This document shows positions 18,690 to 28,025 of a stretch of DNA of 64,000 nt, piece after piece (positions within the stretch are counted from its first letter, which is position 1; each line of letters opens with the position of its first letter). Origin of the DNA: Isosphaeraceae bacterium (GTDB lineage Bacteria; Planctomycetota; Planctomycetia; Isosphaerales; Isosphaeraceae); contig JARLIH010000025.1 of the NCBI GenBank assembly GCA_031291845.1, positions 1-64,000 of the forward strand, written 5' to 3'. A program made the position numbers and the translations under genes. A model generated the notes under the pieces. It ran no database searches. It saw only the letters and a program-made list of their open reading frames with translations, and was not told the DNA's origin.

Positions 18690-18707
18690 GGGCCGGAAGT
18701 CCGGCCC
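18690..18707. repeat. Perfect palindrome GGGCCGGA-AG-TCCGGCCC
   Basis: Eight-base arms around a two-base centre, in the 274-base divergent region between the small secreted protein and the esterase gene. It could be an operator or a cruciform/hairpin. There is no T-run after it, so it is not an obvious terminator. Confidence 0.45.
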
Positions 18708-18805
18708 GGAAACTGCTAACATTGGGCGGCACCGTGGCGCCACAGGTGCCCCGGGCGAACCAAGCCCCCGCCGCATGCGGTGCGGGGCGGAAGTAGGAGC
18801 AGTCG

Positions 18806-19582
18806 ATGGCGTTCGCGACGATCAACTACTACAGCCACTCGTTGGACAAAGCCTCGGCGTTCAACGTGATCTTCCCGGACTCGCCCGACGCGAAACGCCC
18901 ATGGGGCGTTTATTACCTGCTCCACGGGCTATCCGACGACCACGCCACCTGGACGAGGCGCACCAGCATCGAGCGCTATGTTCTCGGCTATCGCCTCATG
19001 GTCGTCCTGCCCAACGGCGGACGCGGGTGGTACACGAACAGCGCCGACGGCGATCCGTACGAGGACGACCTCATGACACAGGTGATGGGCCTGGTCGAGA
19101 AAAACTTCCCCGTGCGTGCGGAGCGAGCGGGCCGGGCCATCGGCGGTGTTTCGATGGGCGGCTTCGGGGCCGTCAAGCTGGGGCTGAAGCATCCGGATGT
19201 CTTTGCAAGCGTGGACAGCCAGTCGGGCGTGCTCGGTTTTCTGCGAGAGCCCCAGGAGTCGAAGCTTCTGGCCCGCGAATTCACGCGCATCTTCGGCGAC
19301 TCGCCTACCGACGGCCCGGAAGACCCGTACCACCTGGCGGCCACGGTGCGCACCCGCAAACGTCCCGCGATCCGTATCATCTGCGGCGAGGAGGATCCGT
19401 TCGTGGAGCAGAACCGGGCCTTCCACGAACATCTCAAGACGCTTGAGTTCGACCACGAGTACGAGGAGCACGCCGGCACCCACGACTGGCACTTTTGGGA
19501 CCGCCACATCCGGAGCGCCATCGATTTCCACCGGCGGCACCTGGGGATCGCGGACGATCCCGAGCACGCGGCGATTCGCTGA
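18806..19582 (+). CDS. Alpha/beta-hydrolase esterase (esterase D/tributyrin esterase type)
   Basis: A 258-residue cytoplasmic serine hydrolase of the esterase D / S-formylglutathione-hydrolase-like branch. Seen: YYLLHGLSDDHATWTRR (oxyanion-hole region), nucleophile S116 in GGVSMGGFGA, a likely acid Asp in CGEEDPF and catalytic His226 in GTHDWHFWD. The typical N-terminal strand ATINYYSHSLDKASAFNVIF is intact. No signal peptide. TAGGAG lies a few bases upstream of the ATG. The physiological ester is unknown. It is followed after 192 bases by an oxidoreductase gene in the same direction. Confidence 0.9.
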   Translation: MAFATINYYSHSLDKASAFNVIFPDSPDAKRPWGVYYLLHGLSDDHATWTRRTSIERYVLGYRLMVVLPNGGRGWYTNSADGDPYEDDLMTQVMGLVEKNFPVRAERAGRAIGGVSMGGFGAVKLGLKHPDVFASVDSQSGVLGFLREPQESKLLAREFTRIFGDSPTDGPEDPYHLAATVRTRKRPAIRIICGEEDPFVEQNRAFHEHLKTLEFDHEYEEHAGTHDWHFWDRHIRSAIDFHRRHLGIADDPEHAAIR

Positions 19583-19774
19583 ACATGCGGCCAGAATATT
19601 CGCTCCCCCGAGCCGAACGCTTTTTTGGGGGCTGAGTCAGCGCGGCCTTCCAATCTTGAGTGAAGTTCGGTTTCGGGTTACGCTCTTCTTTTCGCTCCGA
19701 GCGTCCCGCCTCCGTACAGCGCGCTCGACAGTTGCTGAGCTTCTCTCCGCAAGGCCCTGCCAGAAGGACCCGCC

Positions 19775-21040
19775 ATGGGTGCGCTGCCTCAGATCGGTGT
19801 CGTCGGCTCCGGCATGATCGTCGAAGATCAGAACGGCCCGGCCATTGCGCAACTGGTGTGCCGGGGTGTGCTCGGACAGGTCCACGTCGCGGCCCAGGGA
19901 AGCGCGAGCCTGCGTAAGCTGCTCGGCCTGCCGTGGTGGAACGAGCGTTTTCCGGAGTTACCCGAAGGCTGGGTCACAACCTACCCCTCGCGCGAGACCG
20001 ACCCCGCGGTGCGCAGGCCGGACTTCTATCGCGACATGTACCGGGCGCTGCCGCGCGGCAGCGTCGTCGTGATCGCCGTGCCCGACGCGAGCCATGAAGC
20101 GCTGATCGTCGAAGCCCTCGAAGCCGGCTTGCACGTGGTTACCGTGAAGTCGCTCTGCACGAGCTACGCGGGGACCCAGCGCATCCGCGACCTTGCCCGC
20201 GAGCGCGGGCTCTTCGTGGGCATCGACTTCCACAAGCGGTGGGACTACCGTGCCCTGCTCGCGCGCGACCACTGGCGGGCGGGCCATTTCGGCACCCCGC
20301 GCGCGGCCCGGGCGACGATGATCGAGGCTGATGTTTACATCCGCGCCGGCAGCCCGTTCGACCGGCACTTCGTTCCCGAAACGTCCGACCCGGCGACGTA
20401 CGTCGGCTGCCACTACGTCGACCAGTTCGGCTGGTTCACGGGCCTGAAGCCCGAGCAGGTCGTCGTCAGCGGCATCCTGGGACGGTTCGAGTCGGGCACG
20501 CCCTGCTACTCGTGGGCGGCTACCCAACTGACCTACGACCGCTGCGTCCTGCAGCTTATCAACGGCCTTCAGCACGCCGGCGACCACCGCGGCCGGAACC
20601 ACCAGGGGCTCGAAATCTGGGGCGAAAGTCCGCACGACTTTCGCGGCACCTACTTCTGCCACCAGGACAACCTTCGCGGCATGGACTACGTCTACCGCCG
20701 CGACCAAAATCCGGGAAGACCCACGGACGCGGGGAGCGACTACGTCGGCTTCATTCCCCGCTCCGACGGGGTTCCCGGCAAAGAGATGGTCGGCTACGGC
20801 TGGCGAGCGATCGAGGCCTTGATCAAGGCGGCGATCCGGGTGGAAGGGGCCGATGATCTGCGTTCACGCCAGGCCTTGCTGACCGAGATCGACGACGCGG
20901 GCTTGATTCCGACCCCAGCCAATACGGCGTACCTCGGGCTCGTGTACGAGGCGATGCGAAAATCGATCCGGGGCCAGGGACTGGCCGTGGCGATTGATTA
21001 CGAACGGGGCGAGACCAACTACCGCACGGCGCCTTTGTAG
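19775..21040 (+). CDS. Gfo/Idh/MocA family NAD(P)-dependent oxidoreductase
   Basis: A 421-residue dehydrogenase with an N-terminal Rossmann fold: IGVVGSGMIVED is the dinucleotide loop, and VVVIAVPDASHEALIVEALE with GLHVVTVKSLCTS carries the strand that normally ends in EKP (here VKS, the Lys retained). The C-terminal substrate domain includes GIDFHKRWDYRALLARD and YVGCHYVDQFGWFTGL, a plausible catalytic His region. No signal peptide. GAAGGA lies upstream of the ATG. Such enzymes oxidise or epimerise sugars and cyclitols; the substrate is not evident. The aminotransferase gene follows 101 bases downstream, so a sugar-amination route is conceivable but unproven. Confidence 0.88.
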   Translation: MGALPQIGVVGSGMIVEDQNGPAIAQLVCRGVLGQVHVAAQGSASLRKLLGLPWWNERFPELPEGWVTTYPSRETDPAVRRPDFYRDMYRALPRGSVVVIAVPDASHEALIVEALEAGLHVVTVKSLCTSYAGTQRIRDLARERGLFVGIDFHKRWDYRALLARDHWRAGHFGTPRAARATMIEADVYIRAGSPFDRHFVPETSDPATYVGCHYVDQFGWFTGLKPEQVVVSGILGRFESGTPCYSWAATQLTYDRCVLQLINGLQHAGDHRGRNHQGLEIWGESPHDFRGTYFCHQDNLRGMDYVYRRDQNPGRPTDAGSDYVGFIPRSDGVPGKEMVGYGWRAIEALIKAAIRVEGADDLRSRQALLTEIDDAGLIPTPANTAYLGLVYEAMRKSIRGQGLAVAIDYERGETNYRTAPL

Positions 21041-21141
21041 GGCCGGCAATGGCCGCCGCTACGCTGTGACACCACAACCGACGTGACAACAAACTCCGAA
21101 GTCGGCCGCCGTGCCGTTGACCTTTGTTCTGGAGGCGTTCC

Positions 21142-22506
21142 ATGGGCCGTGAGTTTCCGCTGACCCCGAGAGAAGTCCCCCGCGTCTCCACGGCTCACCG
21201 CCGGATCGTCACCCCGATCCCTGCGCCGGCATCGATTCCCCGTTTCGAGCAGTTGCGCAAGCATGAGCCGACGTCGATGGGCGGCCAGCCGCCGATCATC
21301 TGGCACGAAGGGGAAGGCTGCCACATCCGCGACCCGTACGGCAATCAGTGGCTCGACTTCTCCGCGGGAGTGCTCGTCGCCGCGACCGGTTACGGCCATC
21401 CGCGGGTCAAGGCAGCGATGGAGCGGCAGCTCGAAACCGGGCTCTACCACACGTACTGTTTCGCCAACGAGCCGCGTATCGAGCTCGTGGAAAAGCTGTC
21501 GGCCCTGGCCCCTGTACCGTTGGAGAAGGTGTTTCTCCTCTCCACGGGCTCCGAGGCCACGGAGTGCGCGATGAAGCTCGCGCGCACCTTCGCGGTCCGC
21601 AACGGCCGGCCCGAAAAGACGCACCTCGTCACGTTCGAGAACGCCTTTCACGGCCGGACCCTTGGCGCCCAGCTCGCGGGAGGGTCGCCAGGGCTGAAGG
21701 CTTGGATCGCCGGGAGCCACCCGGAATTCGTCCAGGTCCCCTTTCCCGACGGCTTCCGCACCCCCGACACGTCGTTCGACCTCTTCGAGAAAAGCCTGGC
21801 GAAGCTCGGCGTGTCGCCGGAGTCGGTCTGCGGCGTCATGACCGAGACGTACCAGGGGTGTAACGCCCAGATGTTCCCGCCCGATTACGCCCGCGCCCTG
21901 CGCGCGTGGTGCGACCGGAATTCGGCGCTCCTCATCTTCGACGAGATCCAGGCCGGGTTCGGCCGCACCGGCAAGCTGTTCGGGTTCGAGCACCTCGGCG
22001 TCTCGCCCGACCTTATCACCTGCGGCAAAGGGATCTCCGGCGGGATGCCCCTCTCGGCCGTGATCGGCCGGCGCGACGTGATGGACATCTACGGGCCCGG
22101 CGAGATGACCAGCACCCACACGGCGAACCCCGTCTGCTGCGCAGCGACGTTGGCCAACCTGGAGGTCATCGAGAGCGAGGACGCCGTTCGCAACGCCGCG
22201 CGCCTGGGAGTAATCCTGGCCGAGGCCTGCGCGTCGATGAAGCGGACGTCGAATGGACGAATCGGCCACGCGGCCTCCGTTGGCCTTGTCGGTGCCCTTC
22301 AGTTCGTCACCCCCGGCACGACGACGCCCGACCACGACACCGCCTGGGAGGTCGTGCGGCGTTGTGTGGAGTCCGGCTTGATGCTGTTCGCCCCCGTGGG
22401 CGTCGGTGGCGGCGCCATCAAGATCAACCCACCCTTGATCATCACCGAAGAGGCGTTCCGCGAAGGGCTCGGTGTGGTGGCGGACGCCGTGAAGGCGTTC
22501 TCCTAG
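21142..22506 (+). CDS. Class III PLP-dependent aminotransferase
   Basis: A 454-residue fold-type I aminotransferase of the ornithine/4-aminobutyrate class (annotated in many genomes as aspartate aminotransferase family). The ATG at 21142 has TGGAGG upstream; a TTG at 21124 is also in frame. Seen: STGSEATECAMKLAR (phosphate-binding), AFHGRTLG, LIFDEIQAGFGRTG with the PLP-contacting Asp, and Schiff-base K296 in TCGKGISGGMPLSAV. An N-terminal extension of about 45 residues precedes the fold. The stop codon lies inside the left arm of a hairpin element, and a degraded second copy of the last codons follows. The amino donor and acceptor are not predictable. Confidence 0.9.
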   Translation: MGREFPLTPREVPRVSTAHRRIVTPIPAPASIPRFEQLRKHEPTSMGGQPPIIWHEGEGCHIRDPYGNQWLDFSAGVLVAATGYGHPRVKAAMERQLETGLYHTYCFANEPRIELVEKLSALAPVPLEKVFLLSTGSEATECAMKLARTFAVRNGRPEKTHLVTFENAFHGRTLGAQLAGGSPGLKAWIAGSHPEFVQVPFPDGFRTPDTSFDLFEKSLAKLGVSPESVCGVMTETYQGCNAQMFPPDYARALRAWCDRNSALLIFDEIQAGFGRTGKLFGFEHLGVSPDLITCGKGISGGMPLSAVIGRRDVMDIYGPGEMTSTHTANPVCCAATLANLEVIESEDAVRNAARLGVILAEACASMKRTSNGRIGHAASVGLVGALQFVTPGTTTPDHDTAWEVVRRCVESGLMLFAPVGVGGGAIKINPPLIITEEAFREGLGVVADAVKAFS

Positions 22507-22544
22507 CGTGCATGCAGTGCGCCGGTGCATTTCATGCACCCTAG
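22503..22544. repeat. Hairpin element with two competing stems, copy 1
   Basis: The outer stem pairs CTAGCGTGCATG (22503-22514) with CATGCACCCTAG (22533-22544), 11 of 12 matched. A competing inner stem pairs GGTGCA (22524-22529) with TGCACC (22535-22540). The same layout, GTGCATG, nine bases, then GGTGCATTTCATGCACCC, occurs at 37787-37820. The left arm includes the TAG stop of the aminotransferase gene. It may act as a 3'-end hairpin or be a small mobile palindrome. Confidence 0.65.
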
Positions 22545-22619
22545 ATCACCGAAGAGGCGTTCTGCGATGGGACCAGCGGGGTGGACGACGCGCTGAGGGC
22601 ATTGTCGTGTGGTGCATGA
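22545..22619 (+). pseudogene. Remnant of a duplicated aminotransferase 3' end
   Basis: Translates in frame as ITEEAFCDGTSGVDDALRAL, then SCGA and a stop. This aligns without gaps to the C-terminus of the aminotransferase just upstream, ITEEAFREGLGVVADAVKAF then S. The DNA match runs from 22441-22514 to 22545-22618, an offset of 104 bases. Several differences are conservative (E/D, V/L, K/R, F/L) or silent, as expected of a fragment of a once-functional paralogue rather than a recent copy. There is no start or upstream coding sequence. Confidence 0.65.
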
Positions 22620-22844
22620 AACGCACACCACAGCGCTCGGCCACCCACGAATCATATCCGGCACGACGTTTGCTGGTCGATCGACGGACGCGTTATTCAA
22701 CCGCGAGACGGGGCCTCCATGGCCGGTCGCCAGCGCGACGGACGGAACGGACGTCTCACCCAGCACGCGGAACCAACGCCGACGGCCCTATTGCGGGCCG
22801 GCCCGTCCCCCCACGCGAGCCCGCACGGGCCGGGAGCGAACCCT

Positions 22845-24329
22845 ATGCCCCTGAAGGACTATCGCGCCAAGCGCGACTTTGACAAAACCCGCGAGCCATC
22901 CGGCAACGGCGCGGGGGCGAAGCACGAGCGGCCGATCTTCGTCGTGCAGGAGCACCACGCGTCGCACCTGCACTACGACTTCCGCCTGGAGGCCGACGGC
23001 GTCCTGAAGAGTTGGGCCGTCCCCAAGGAGCCGACGCTCGACCCGAGCGTCAAGCGGCTGGCCGTCGAGGTTGAGGACCACCCGCTCGACTACGCGACGT
23101 TCGAAGGGACGATCCCCCGGGGGCAATACGGCGGCGGCACGGTGGCCATCTGGGACCACGGCACGTACGACAGCCTGATGGCCGCCAAGGCCGAGCCCCA
23201 GACCGTGCCCGAAGCGATCGACGCCGGCCACCTGGAGTTCGCCCTGCACGGCGAGAAGCTCCGGGGCAAGTTCGCGCTCGTTCGCATGAGAGCCCGCGGA
23301 CGCGGCAAGCCGCAGTGGCTATTGATCAAAATGAGAGATGAATTCGCAAACTCCGACCCCGCCGAGAAAGACGCTCAACCCGCCAAGAAGGGAAAGGCCC
23401 GGGAACCCCTGCCGGCGACTCCAAAGCCGCGCGCCCCGGTTGGCGAGCGGCACGTCGAGCTGACCCACCCGGACAAGCTCCTCTTTCCCGAAGCCGGGCT
23501 CACCAAGGGAGACGTGTTCGCCTATTACGAGAAGGTGGCGGACCGCCTGCTCCCGTTCCTGAAAGATCGCCCCGTAACGCTCGAACGGCTCCCCGAGGGC
23601 CTCACCGGGGACAGCGCACCCCACTTCTGGCAGAAGCACACCCCCGACTCTTACCCCGCCTGGATCGCACGCGTCGCGCTTCCGACCGAACGGGGGAAGA
23701 CGGTCAATTATGCCCTGGTGAACGACACGCAGAGCTTGCTTTATCTGGTGAACCAGGGCACCCTCACGTTCCACGTCTGGGCCTCGCGCGTTCACAACCT
23801 GGATCGGCCAGACTTCGTGCTCTTCGACCTCGACCTGGGCGAAGCCTCATTCGCCGATGCCGTCGAGGTCGCTAAAACCCTCCACGCGCTGCTCGATGAC
23901 GATGGGATCGAATCGTTCGTCAAGACGTCGGGCAAGTCGGGCCTGCACGTGCTCACCCCCTGGACCGGCGAAGGAGATTACGACGAGGCCCGAGCGTGGG
24001 CCCTGGAAGTCGCCAAGCGTGTCGTGGCCGAGCTGCCCGAGCGAGCGACCGTGGACATTCGCAAGGCGAAGCGTGGCGGACGGGTCTACATCGACGTGCT
24101 CCAGAACGCCCGGGGACACCACGCCGTGCCGCCGTACGTCATCCGGGCCGTCCCGGCTGCGTCCATCTCCACGCCCCTCGACTGGAAAGAGCTAACCCCC
24201 GCGCTGGTGCCCGCATCGTTCACCCCCAAGACGATCTTTCGGCGCCTCGCCCGTCGCAAGCGCGACCCCCTGGCGGGGTTGCTGCACACATTCGACACTG
24301 GCTCACGCCAGCAGGCGGCCGCACGCTAG
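22845..24329 (+). CDS. LigD-like 3'-phosphoesterase + polymerase/primase, no ligase domain
   Basis: A 494-residue protein carrying two of the three LigD modules of bacterial non-homologous end joining. The N-terminal part is the 3'-phosphoesterase: [34 protein letters not shown] and [20 protein letters not shown] with its His/Asp metal ligands. After a Lys/Pro linker (about 170-200) comes the archaeo-eukaryotic primase-type polymerase: [17 protein letters not shown], catalytic DLD (328-330) in FVLFDLDLG, and [16 protein letters not shown]. The start is the ATG at 22845 ([20 protein letters not shown]); the frame runs back to 22719. No ATP-dependent ligase or Ku gene is in the window. PE first, POL second, is a known but less common order. 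Confidence 0.9.
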   Translation: MPLKDYRAKRDFDKTREPSGNGAGAKHERPIFVVQEHHASHLHYDFRLEADGVLKSWAVPKEPTLDPSVKRLAVEVEDHPLDYATFEGTIPRGQYGGGTVAIWDHGTYDSLMAAKAEPQTVPEAIDAGHLEFALHGEKLRGKFALVRMRARGRGKPQWLLIKMRDEFANSDPAEKDAQPAKKGKAREPLPATPKPRAPVGERHVELTHPDKLLFPEAGLTKGDVFAYYEKVADRLLPFLKDRPVTLERLPEGLTGDSAPHFWQKHTPDSYPAWIARVALPTERGKTVNYALVNDTQSLLYLVNQGTLTFHVWASRVHNLDRPDFVLFDLDLGEASFADAVEVAKTLHALLDDDGIESFVKTSGKSGLHVLTPWTGEGDYDEARAWALEVAKRVVAELPERATVDIRKAKRGGRVYIDVLQNARGHHAVPPYVIRAVPAASISTPLDWKELTPALVPASFTPKTIFRRLARRKRDPLAGLLHTFDTGSRQQAAAR

Positions 24330-24399
24330 CAAGCGTCCCACCGACCATACGATCGCGACGTCGCTTCGCCCCGACGAAATTCAATCGAAAGGATCTGTG

Positions 24400-24885
24400 A
24401 TGAACCACGACCACCAACTCCGCGAGCACCTGGCCGAGCTGCTCGGCGGCGGCCACGCGCACCTGGACTTCGAAAAGGCGATCGGCGGCCTCTCCCCCGA
24501 GCTCCGCGGCGCGAAACCCCCTGGGCTGCCCCACACGCCGTGGCGGCTCTTGGAGCACATGCGGATCGCCCAGTGGGACATCCTTCGCTTTACAGTTGAC
24601 CCGCACCACGTCTCGCCCGAGTTCCCCGACGGCTACTGGCCCGACGGCGATGCCCCGCCTGCCCCCGAGGATTGGGACCGCTCGGTCGCGGCGTTCCGGG
24701 CCGACCTGAAGCAGATGATCGACCTGGTTTCCAACCCCGCGACCGACCTGTACCGGCGGCTTCCGCACGGCCAAGGGCAAACGGTGCTGCGCGAGGCGTT
24801 GCTCGTCGCCGACCACAACGCGTACCACCTGGGGCAGCTCGTCACCGTGCGGCGGTTGCTCGGCGCGTGGGACGACAAAGGGTAA
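24400..24885 (+). CDS. DinB-family putative metal-dependent hydrolase/transferase
   Basis: A 161-residue four-helix DinB/YfiT-type protein. Seen: [20 protein letters not shown] with the first metal-binding His in the second helix, and [20 protein letters not shown] with the two later His (HxxxH). These three His make the usual Zn/Ni site. Family members include thiol-dependent transferases and DNA-damage-induced proteins; the function here is open. GAAAGGA precedes the ATG, which directly follows an in-frame GTG at 24397. It lies 70 bases after the LigD-like gene and may be cotranscribed with it. Confidence 0.85.
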   Translation: MNHDHQLREHLAELLGGGHAHLDFEKAIGGLSPELRGAKPPGLPHTPWRLLEHMRIAQWDILRFTVDPHHVSPEFPDGYWPDGDAPPAPEDWDRSVAAFRADLKQMIDLVSNPATDLYRRLPHGQGQTVLREALLVADHNAYHLGQLVTVRRLLGAWDDKG

Positions 24886-24916
24886 GTCGCGCGGTGATCC
24901 GTCGAGAGGCCACGCC

Positions 24917-26608
24917 CTAACGGCCGCGGATGAGCTTTGTTCCTTCGCCGGTCAACTTGAGGTACGTGTCGCTCGGCAGCCCCTCCAGGGTGACGATATG
25001 CCCCGGCTGCGGTGGAGTGCTGGTGACCTTGAAGACGGCCGTGCCCTCGTCCACCTCGTCGAACATCGCGACGAAGGCGGTTTCCGCCCCGAGGCGAGCG
25101 GCGGCCTCGAACTGCTCGCGAAAGAAGGCACCCCGCCGGCGCGGGATGATCGTGGTCCCTGGCGGCCGGCGCTGAAGGTTATCCCACGAGAAGCCGGGAT
25201 ACAGTACGGGCATCCAGAGCATCCCGGCACGACGAGCCTCCGCCTGGTCGTCGGCCCAGGTGCGGGTGGCAGCGCGCACAACTCCCCCCTGTTTCGCGGT
25301 GTTTCCGACATTCCACGGCTTGATCGCATCGAGGCGGCGGTACGCCCTGGCCCATTCCACGTCCTTCTCGGTGCGCCAGGCCCACGGGACACCGCCGATG
25401 AGGAAGACGCGGTACTTCGGGTCATCCTTGAAAAAGTCGATCATTCGATGGGCGACGCCGGCCGCGAAGCGGTCGCTGTAGAAACCGAATATGGCGAGCA
25501 CCGGCTTCCCGTCCTGGCGAAGGTAACGAGGGTCGGCCGTGATCTTCATCTCGTCCACGAGCCACTTCCAGTCGGCGGCCACGCGCTCGGGCATTCCCTC
25601 GGCCCGCATGCCGGACAGGTCGTACTCGACCGCGAAGATGCGCCCGGTGCGGTTGGCCGCGTCGCGGGCGTAGCCCAGCACGCGCGAGGCCTCGGCCGGG
25701 TCGCGCAGACCGTTCGTGAACCGCTGCACCAGCACGCCGTCGATGCCGTAGTCGCGCATCCACTCGAAGTGGCGCTCGACCGTGCGCGGGTGGGCCGAGC
25801 TGAACAGGTACGCCGGACGGCCGTCGGCCGAGCGAAATTCGGCTGCCGGGAACTTCTCGCCTTGGGTGTATTCGGTCATGTCGGGCCACATCTCGACCGT
25901 GAGCGTCTTGGGAGTGATGCGCGACGAGTCGCGGCTCCAGTGGACCCACCCTTGCTCGGTGTCGTCGCCCGGACAGCGGAACCACCCTTGATAGCCGCAG
26001 ATCACCTTACCGCGGAGCGCCGACGCGTCGACGTCCCCACGACTTGGCCCCTTGTACGCCTGGAGCCACGGTTGCGCGGCGTGTTCGCGGAAGAATGCGG
26101 GGGGCTGCTCGTGCAAGGCGGCCGAGAAGACGTGCAGCGGTGTGTCTCCGCCGGGCCCTGCCAGCCGCAGGTCGGCCCCGAGGTTCTGCGCATGGCGGAA
26201 GCCGGGCTCCGCCAGCTCGAAGACGACCGTTCGGACCGCGCCGGTGCCGGCCATCAGCCGGCCGAACCCGCGCTCCGCCTGGCGATAGTTGTCACCGGCG
26301 TGCTGTCCGTTGTACTGAAGCGCAAGCCGGCCGGGACCGGTGTCCTTGTACCGGATCTCGACGTAGACCGGCCCACGCGAACGTGTCGCGGCGTCGGGGA
26401 CGCGGAAGTACAGGAAGGGCCAGTAGGCGCCTCGGTCGTCCTTCAGGCTGTGCCAGGCGGCCGCCCCCTGGTCTCGAAGCGTTTCGAAGGCGCCGTCGGC
26501 CCCCGTGGTGGGGGCCAACGGTATGCCGTCAGCGGCGCGGCTGGACATCACGGAACAGGTCAAAAGGACCAGCACGACGCCGGTGTGCGAGCCGAGTGAT
26601 TTCTTCAT
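24917..26608 (-). CDS. Glycoside hydrolase family 71/99-like secreted protein
   Basis: A 563-residue protein with a signal peptide (GVVLVLLTCSVMSSRAADG). The N-terminal 190 residues are beta-rich (YVEIRYKDTGPGRLALQYNG, RTVVFELAEPGFRHAQN). The rest resembles GH71/GH99 TIM-barrel glycosidases: KVICGYQGWFRCPGDDTEQG, YGIDGVLVQRFTNGL, RIFAVEYDLSGM, KPVLAIFGFYSDR and, near the end, AFVAMFDEVDEGTAVFKV with candidate acidic residues. GH99 enzymes act on mannose-containing glycans and GH71 on alpha-1,3-glucan; which applies here is unknown. The gene converges on the DinB gene and is divergent from the serine hydrolase gene. Confidence 0.88.
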   Translation of the reverse strand: MKKSLGSHTGVVLVLLTCSVMSSRAADGIPLAPTTGADGAFETLRDQGAAAWHSLKDDRGAYWPFLYFRVPDAATRSRGPVYVEIRYKDTGPGRLALQYNGQHAGDNYRQAERGFGRLMAGTGAVRTVVFELAEPGFRHAQNLGADLRLAGPGGDTPLHVFSAALHEQPPAFFREHAAQPWLQAYKGPSRGDVDASALRGKVICGYQGWFRCPGDDTEQGWVHWSRDSSRITPKTLTVEMWPDMTEYTQGEKFPAAEFRSADGRPAYLFSSAHPRTVERHFEWMRDYGIDGVLVQRFTNGLRDPAEASRVLGYARDAANRTGRIFAVEYDLSGMRAEGMPERVAADWKWLVDEMKITADPRYLRQDGKPVLAIFGFYSDRFAAGVAHRMIDFFKDDPKYRVFLIGGVPWAWRTEKDVEWARAYRRLDAIKPWNVGNTAKQGGVVRAATRTWADDQAEARRAGMLWMPVLYPGFSWDNLQRRPPGTTIIPRRRGAFFREQFEAAARLGAETAFVAMFDEVDEGTAVFKVTSTPPQPGHIVTLEGLPSDTYLKLTGEGTKLIRGR

Positions 26609-26756
26609 GCCGATGGCTCCTCCCGGCTACCCACAATGCGCCCTCGCGCGGACGTCGGCAACCCTCCGGTGGGCAGGTGCCCCGTGGCAACGGGTCCGGC
26701 GGGCACGTATGCTGTCGGTCCAACGACCTCACTGCCTTTGAGCCTGGGAGAGCCCG

Positions 26757-27917
26757 ATGCGCAACGCCGTCTTTCTGCTGTTGATCGGCTTCGGACTGGG
26801 ATTCACGGCGACCACGACTGCCAAGGAGCCCGGCACGACGGCGCGAGCGGGTCTCTCGGACTATTTTCCGCCGACCGAGGAGCGCGGCGGCTGGCGGAGC
26901 CTGCTGCCGGAATCGGGCGAGCCCGACTCCACGCAGAAGGCCGAGATCCGCCGCACGGCGGGCGTCGACTGGGACAAGCTCCAGGACGCCTGGAAACACA
27001 ACGCCTCCGCCCCGGGCGGGACGGGATTGCTCGTGATCCGTAAGGGGTACGTCGTCGGCGAGTGGTACCGGGACGCCGAGCGCACGACACCGTTCAACAT
27101 CTACTCCAGCAGCAAGTCGTACACGAGCACGGCCTACGGTCTCGTCCTGGACGACTTCCACAATCCCGTGCCCACCGGCGGGAAGAAGCTCACCCTCGAC
27201 ACGGCCGTTTGCAATGCCGAATGGCTCCCGGAGTCGCTCCCCCTGCCCGACCCTCGCAAGGCAAAGATCACCGTGCGGCACCTCCTGAACATGGCCTCCG
27301 GGCTCGGGCCGGAGCCGGTTCCTCAGGACAAAAAGCCATTCGAGACGTCGCTCGGCCACGTCGAGGGCTCGCCGTTCGCGAAGCTCAAGGCCGAGCCGGG
27401 GGAAAAGTTCAACTACAGCAACGCGGGCGTCGCGCACCTCGTGCTGGTGTTCCAGCGTGCGGCGGGCTCTGACCTGTTCCCGTTCCTGAAGGAGCGGCTG
27501 TTCGAACCGATCGGCATGACCCAGTTGCGCTGGCAGCAGATCGGTGGCGACGGCGCCATCGGCCCGTTCAATCAGGGTTACAGTGGTATTCACACCAACC
27601 CGCGGCAGCACGCCCGCTTCTGCTACCTGGCGCTCCACCGGGGCGAATGGGCGGGTAAGCGGATCGTGCCGGAGACGTACTACGACTTCGCCTGGAAGGG
27701 GACCGCCGCCAAGGCCGACTACGGCGCGCAGTGGTGGGTCTCTCCCCACGTTCCGGATGCGCCCCGCGACCTGGTCATGACGCTCGGCCGCGACCATAAC
27801 GACGGGTTTGTCTGCCCGAGCCTCGACCTCGTCTTCGTCCGGCTCGGCAACGGCAGCAAGTTCCCGAAAGACTTCGAGCGCGACCTCGTGCACAAAGTGC
27901 TGGCCGCCGTCGAATGA
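26757..27917 (+). CDS. Serine hydrolase, class C beta-lactamase/esterase fold
   Basis: A 386-residue exported enzyme of the penicillin-binding/beta-lactamase superfamily (EstB/6-aminohexanoate-dimer hydrolase-like). Seen: a signal peptide (AVFLLLIGFGLGFTATTTA), SxxK with S117 and K120 in FNIYSSSKSYTS, the YSN box Y220-S-N in FNYSNAGV, and helices VRHLLNMASGLGPE. The third motif (KTG-like) is not obvious in the C-terminal half; DHNDGFVCPS lies in about that place. Likely an esterase or peptidase acting on small amides or esters rather than a true beta-lactamase. Divergent from the GH71/99-like gene. Confidence 0.88.
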   Translation: MRNAVFLLLIGFGLGFTATTTAKEPGTTARAGLSDYFPPTEERGGWRSLLPESGEPDSTQKAEIRRTAGVDWDKLQDAWKHNASAPGGTGLLVIRKGYVVGEWYRDAERTTPFNIYSSSKSYTSTAYGLVLDDFHNPVPTGGKKLTLDTAVCNAEWLPESLPLPDPRKAKITVRHLLNMASGLGPEPVPQDKKPFETSLGHVEGSPFAKLKAEPGEKFNYSNAGVAHLVLVFQRAAGSDLFPFLKERLFEPIGMTQLRWQQIGGDGAIGPFNQGYSGIHTNPRQHARFCYLALHRGEWAGKRIVPETYYDFAWKGTAAKADYGAQWWVSPHVPDAPRDLVMTLGRDHNDGFVCPSLDLVFVRLGNGSKFPKDFERDLVHKVLAAVE

Positions 27918-28025
27918 CCGGCGCCGAAACCCTTCGTACATCCGCGTGACACGCGAATCGGGACCTTGTAAACTCGGGCATGGCGACGACAAGCAGCACC
28001 TCAACGACGGAAGGCAGGTGGCGCC

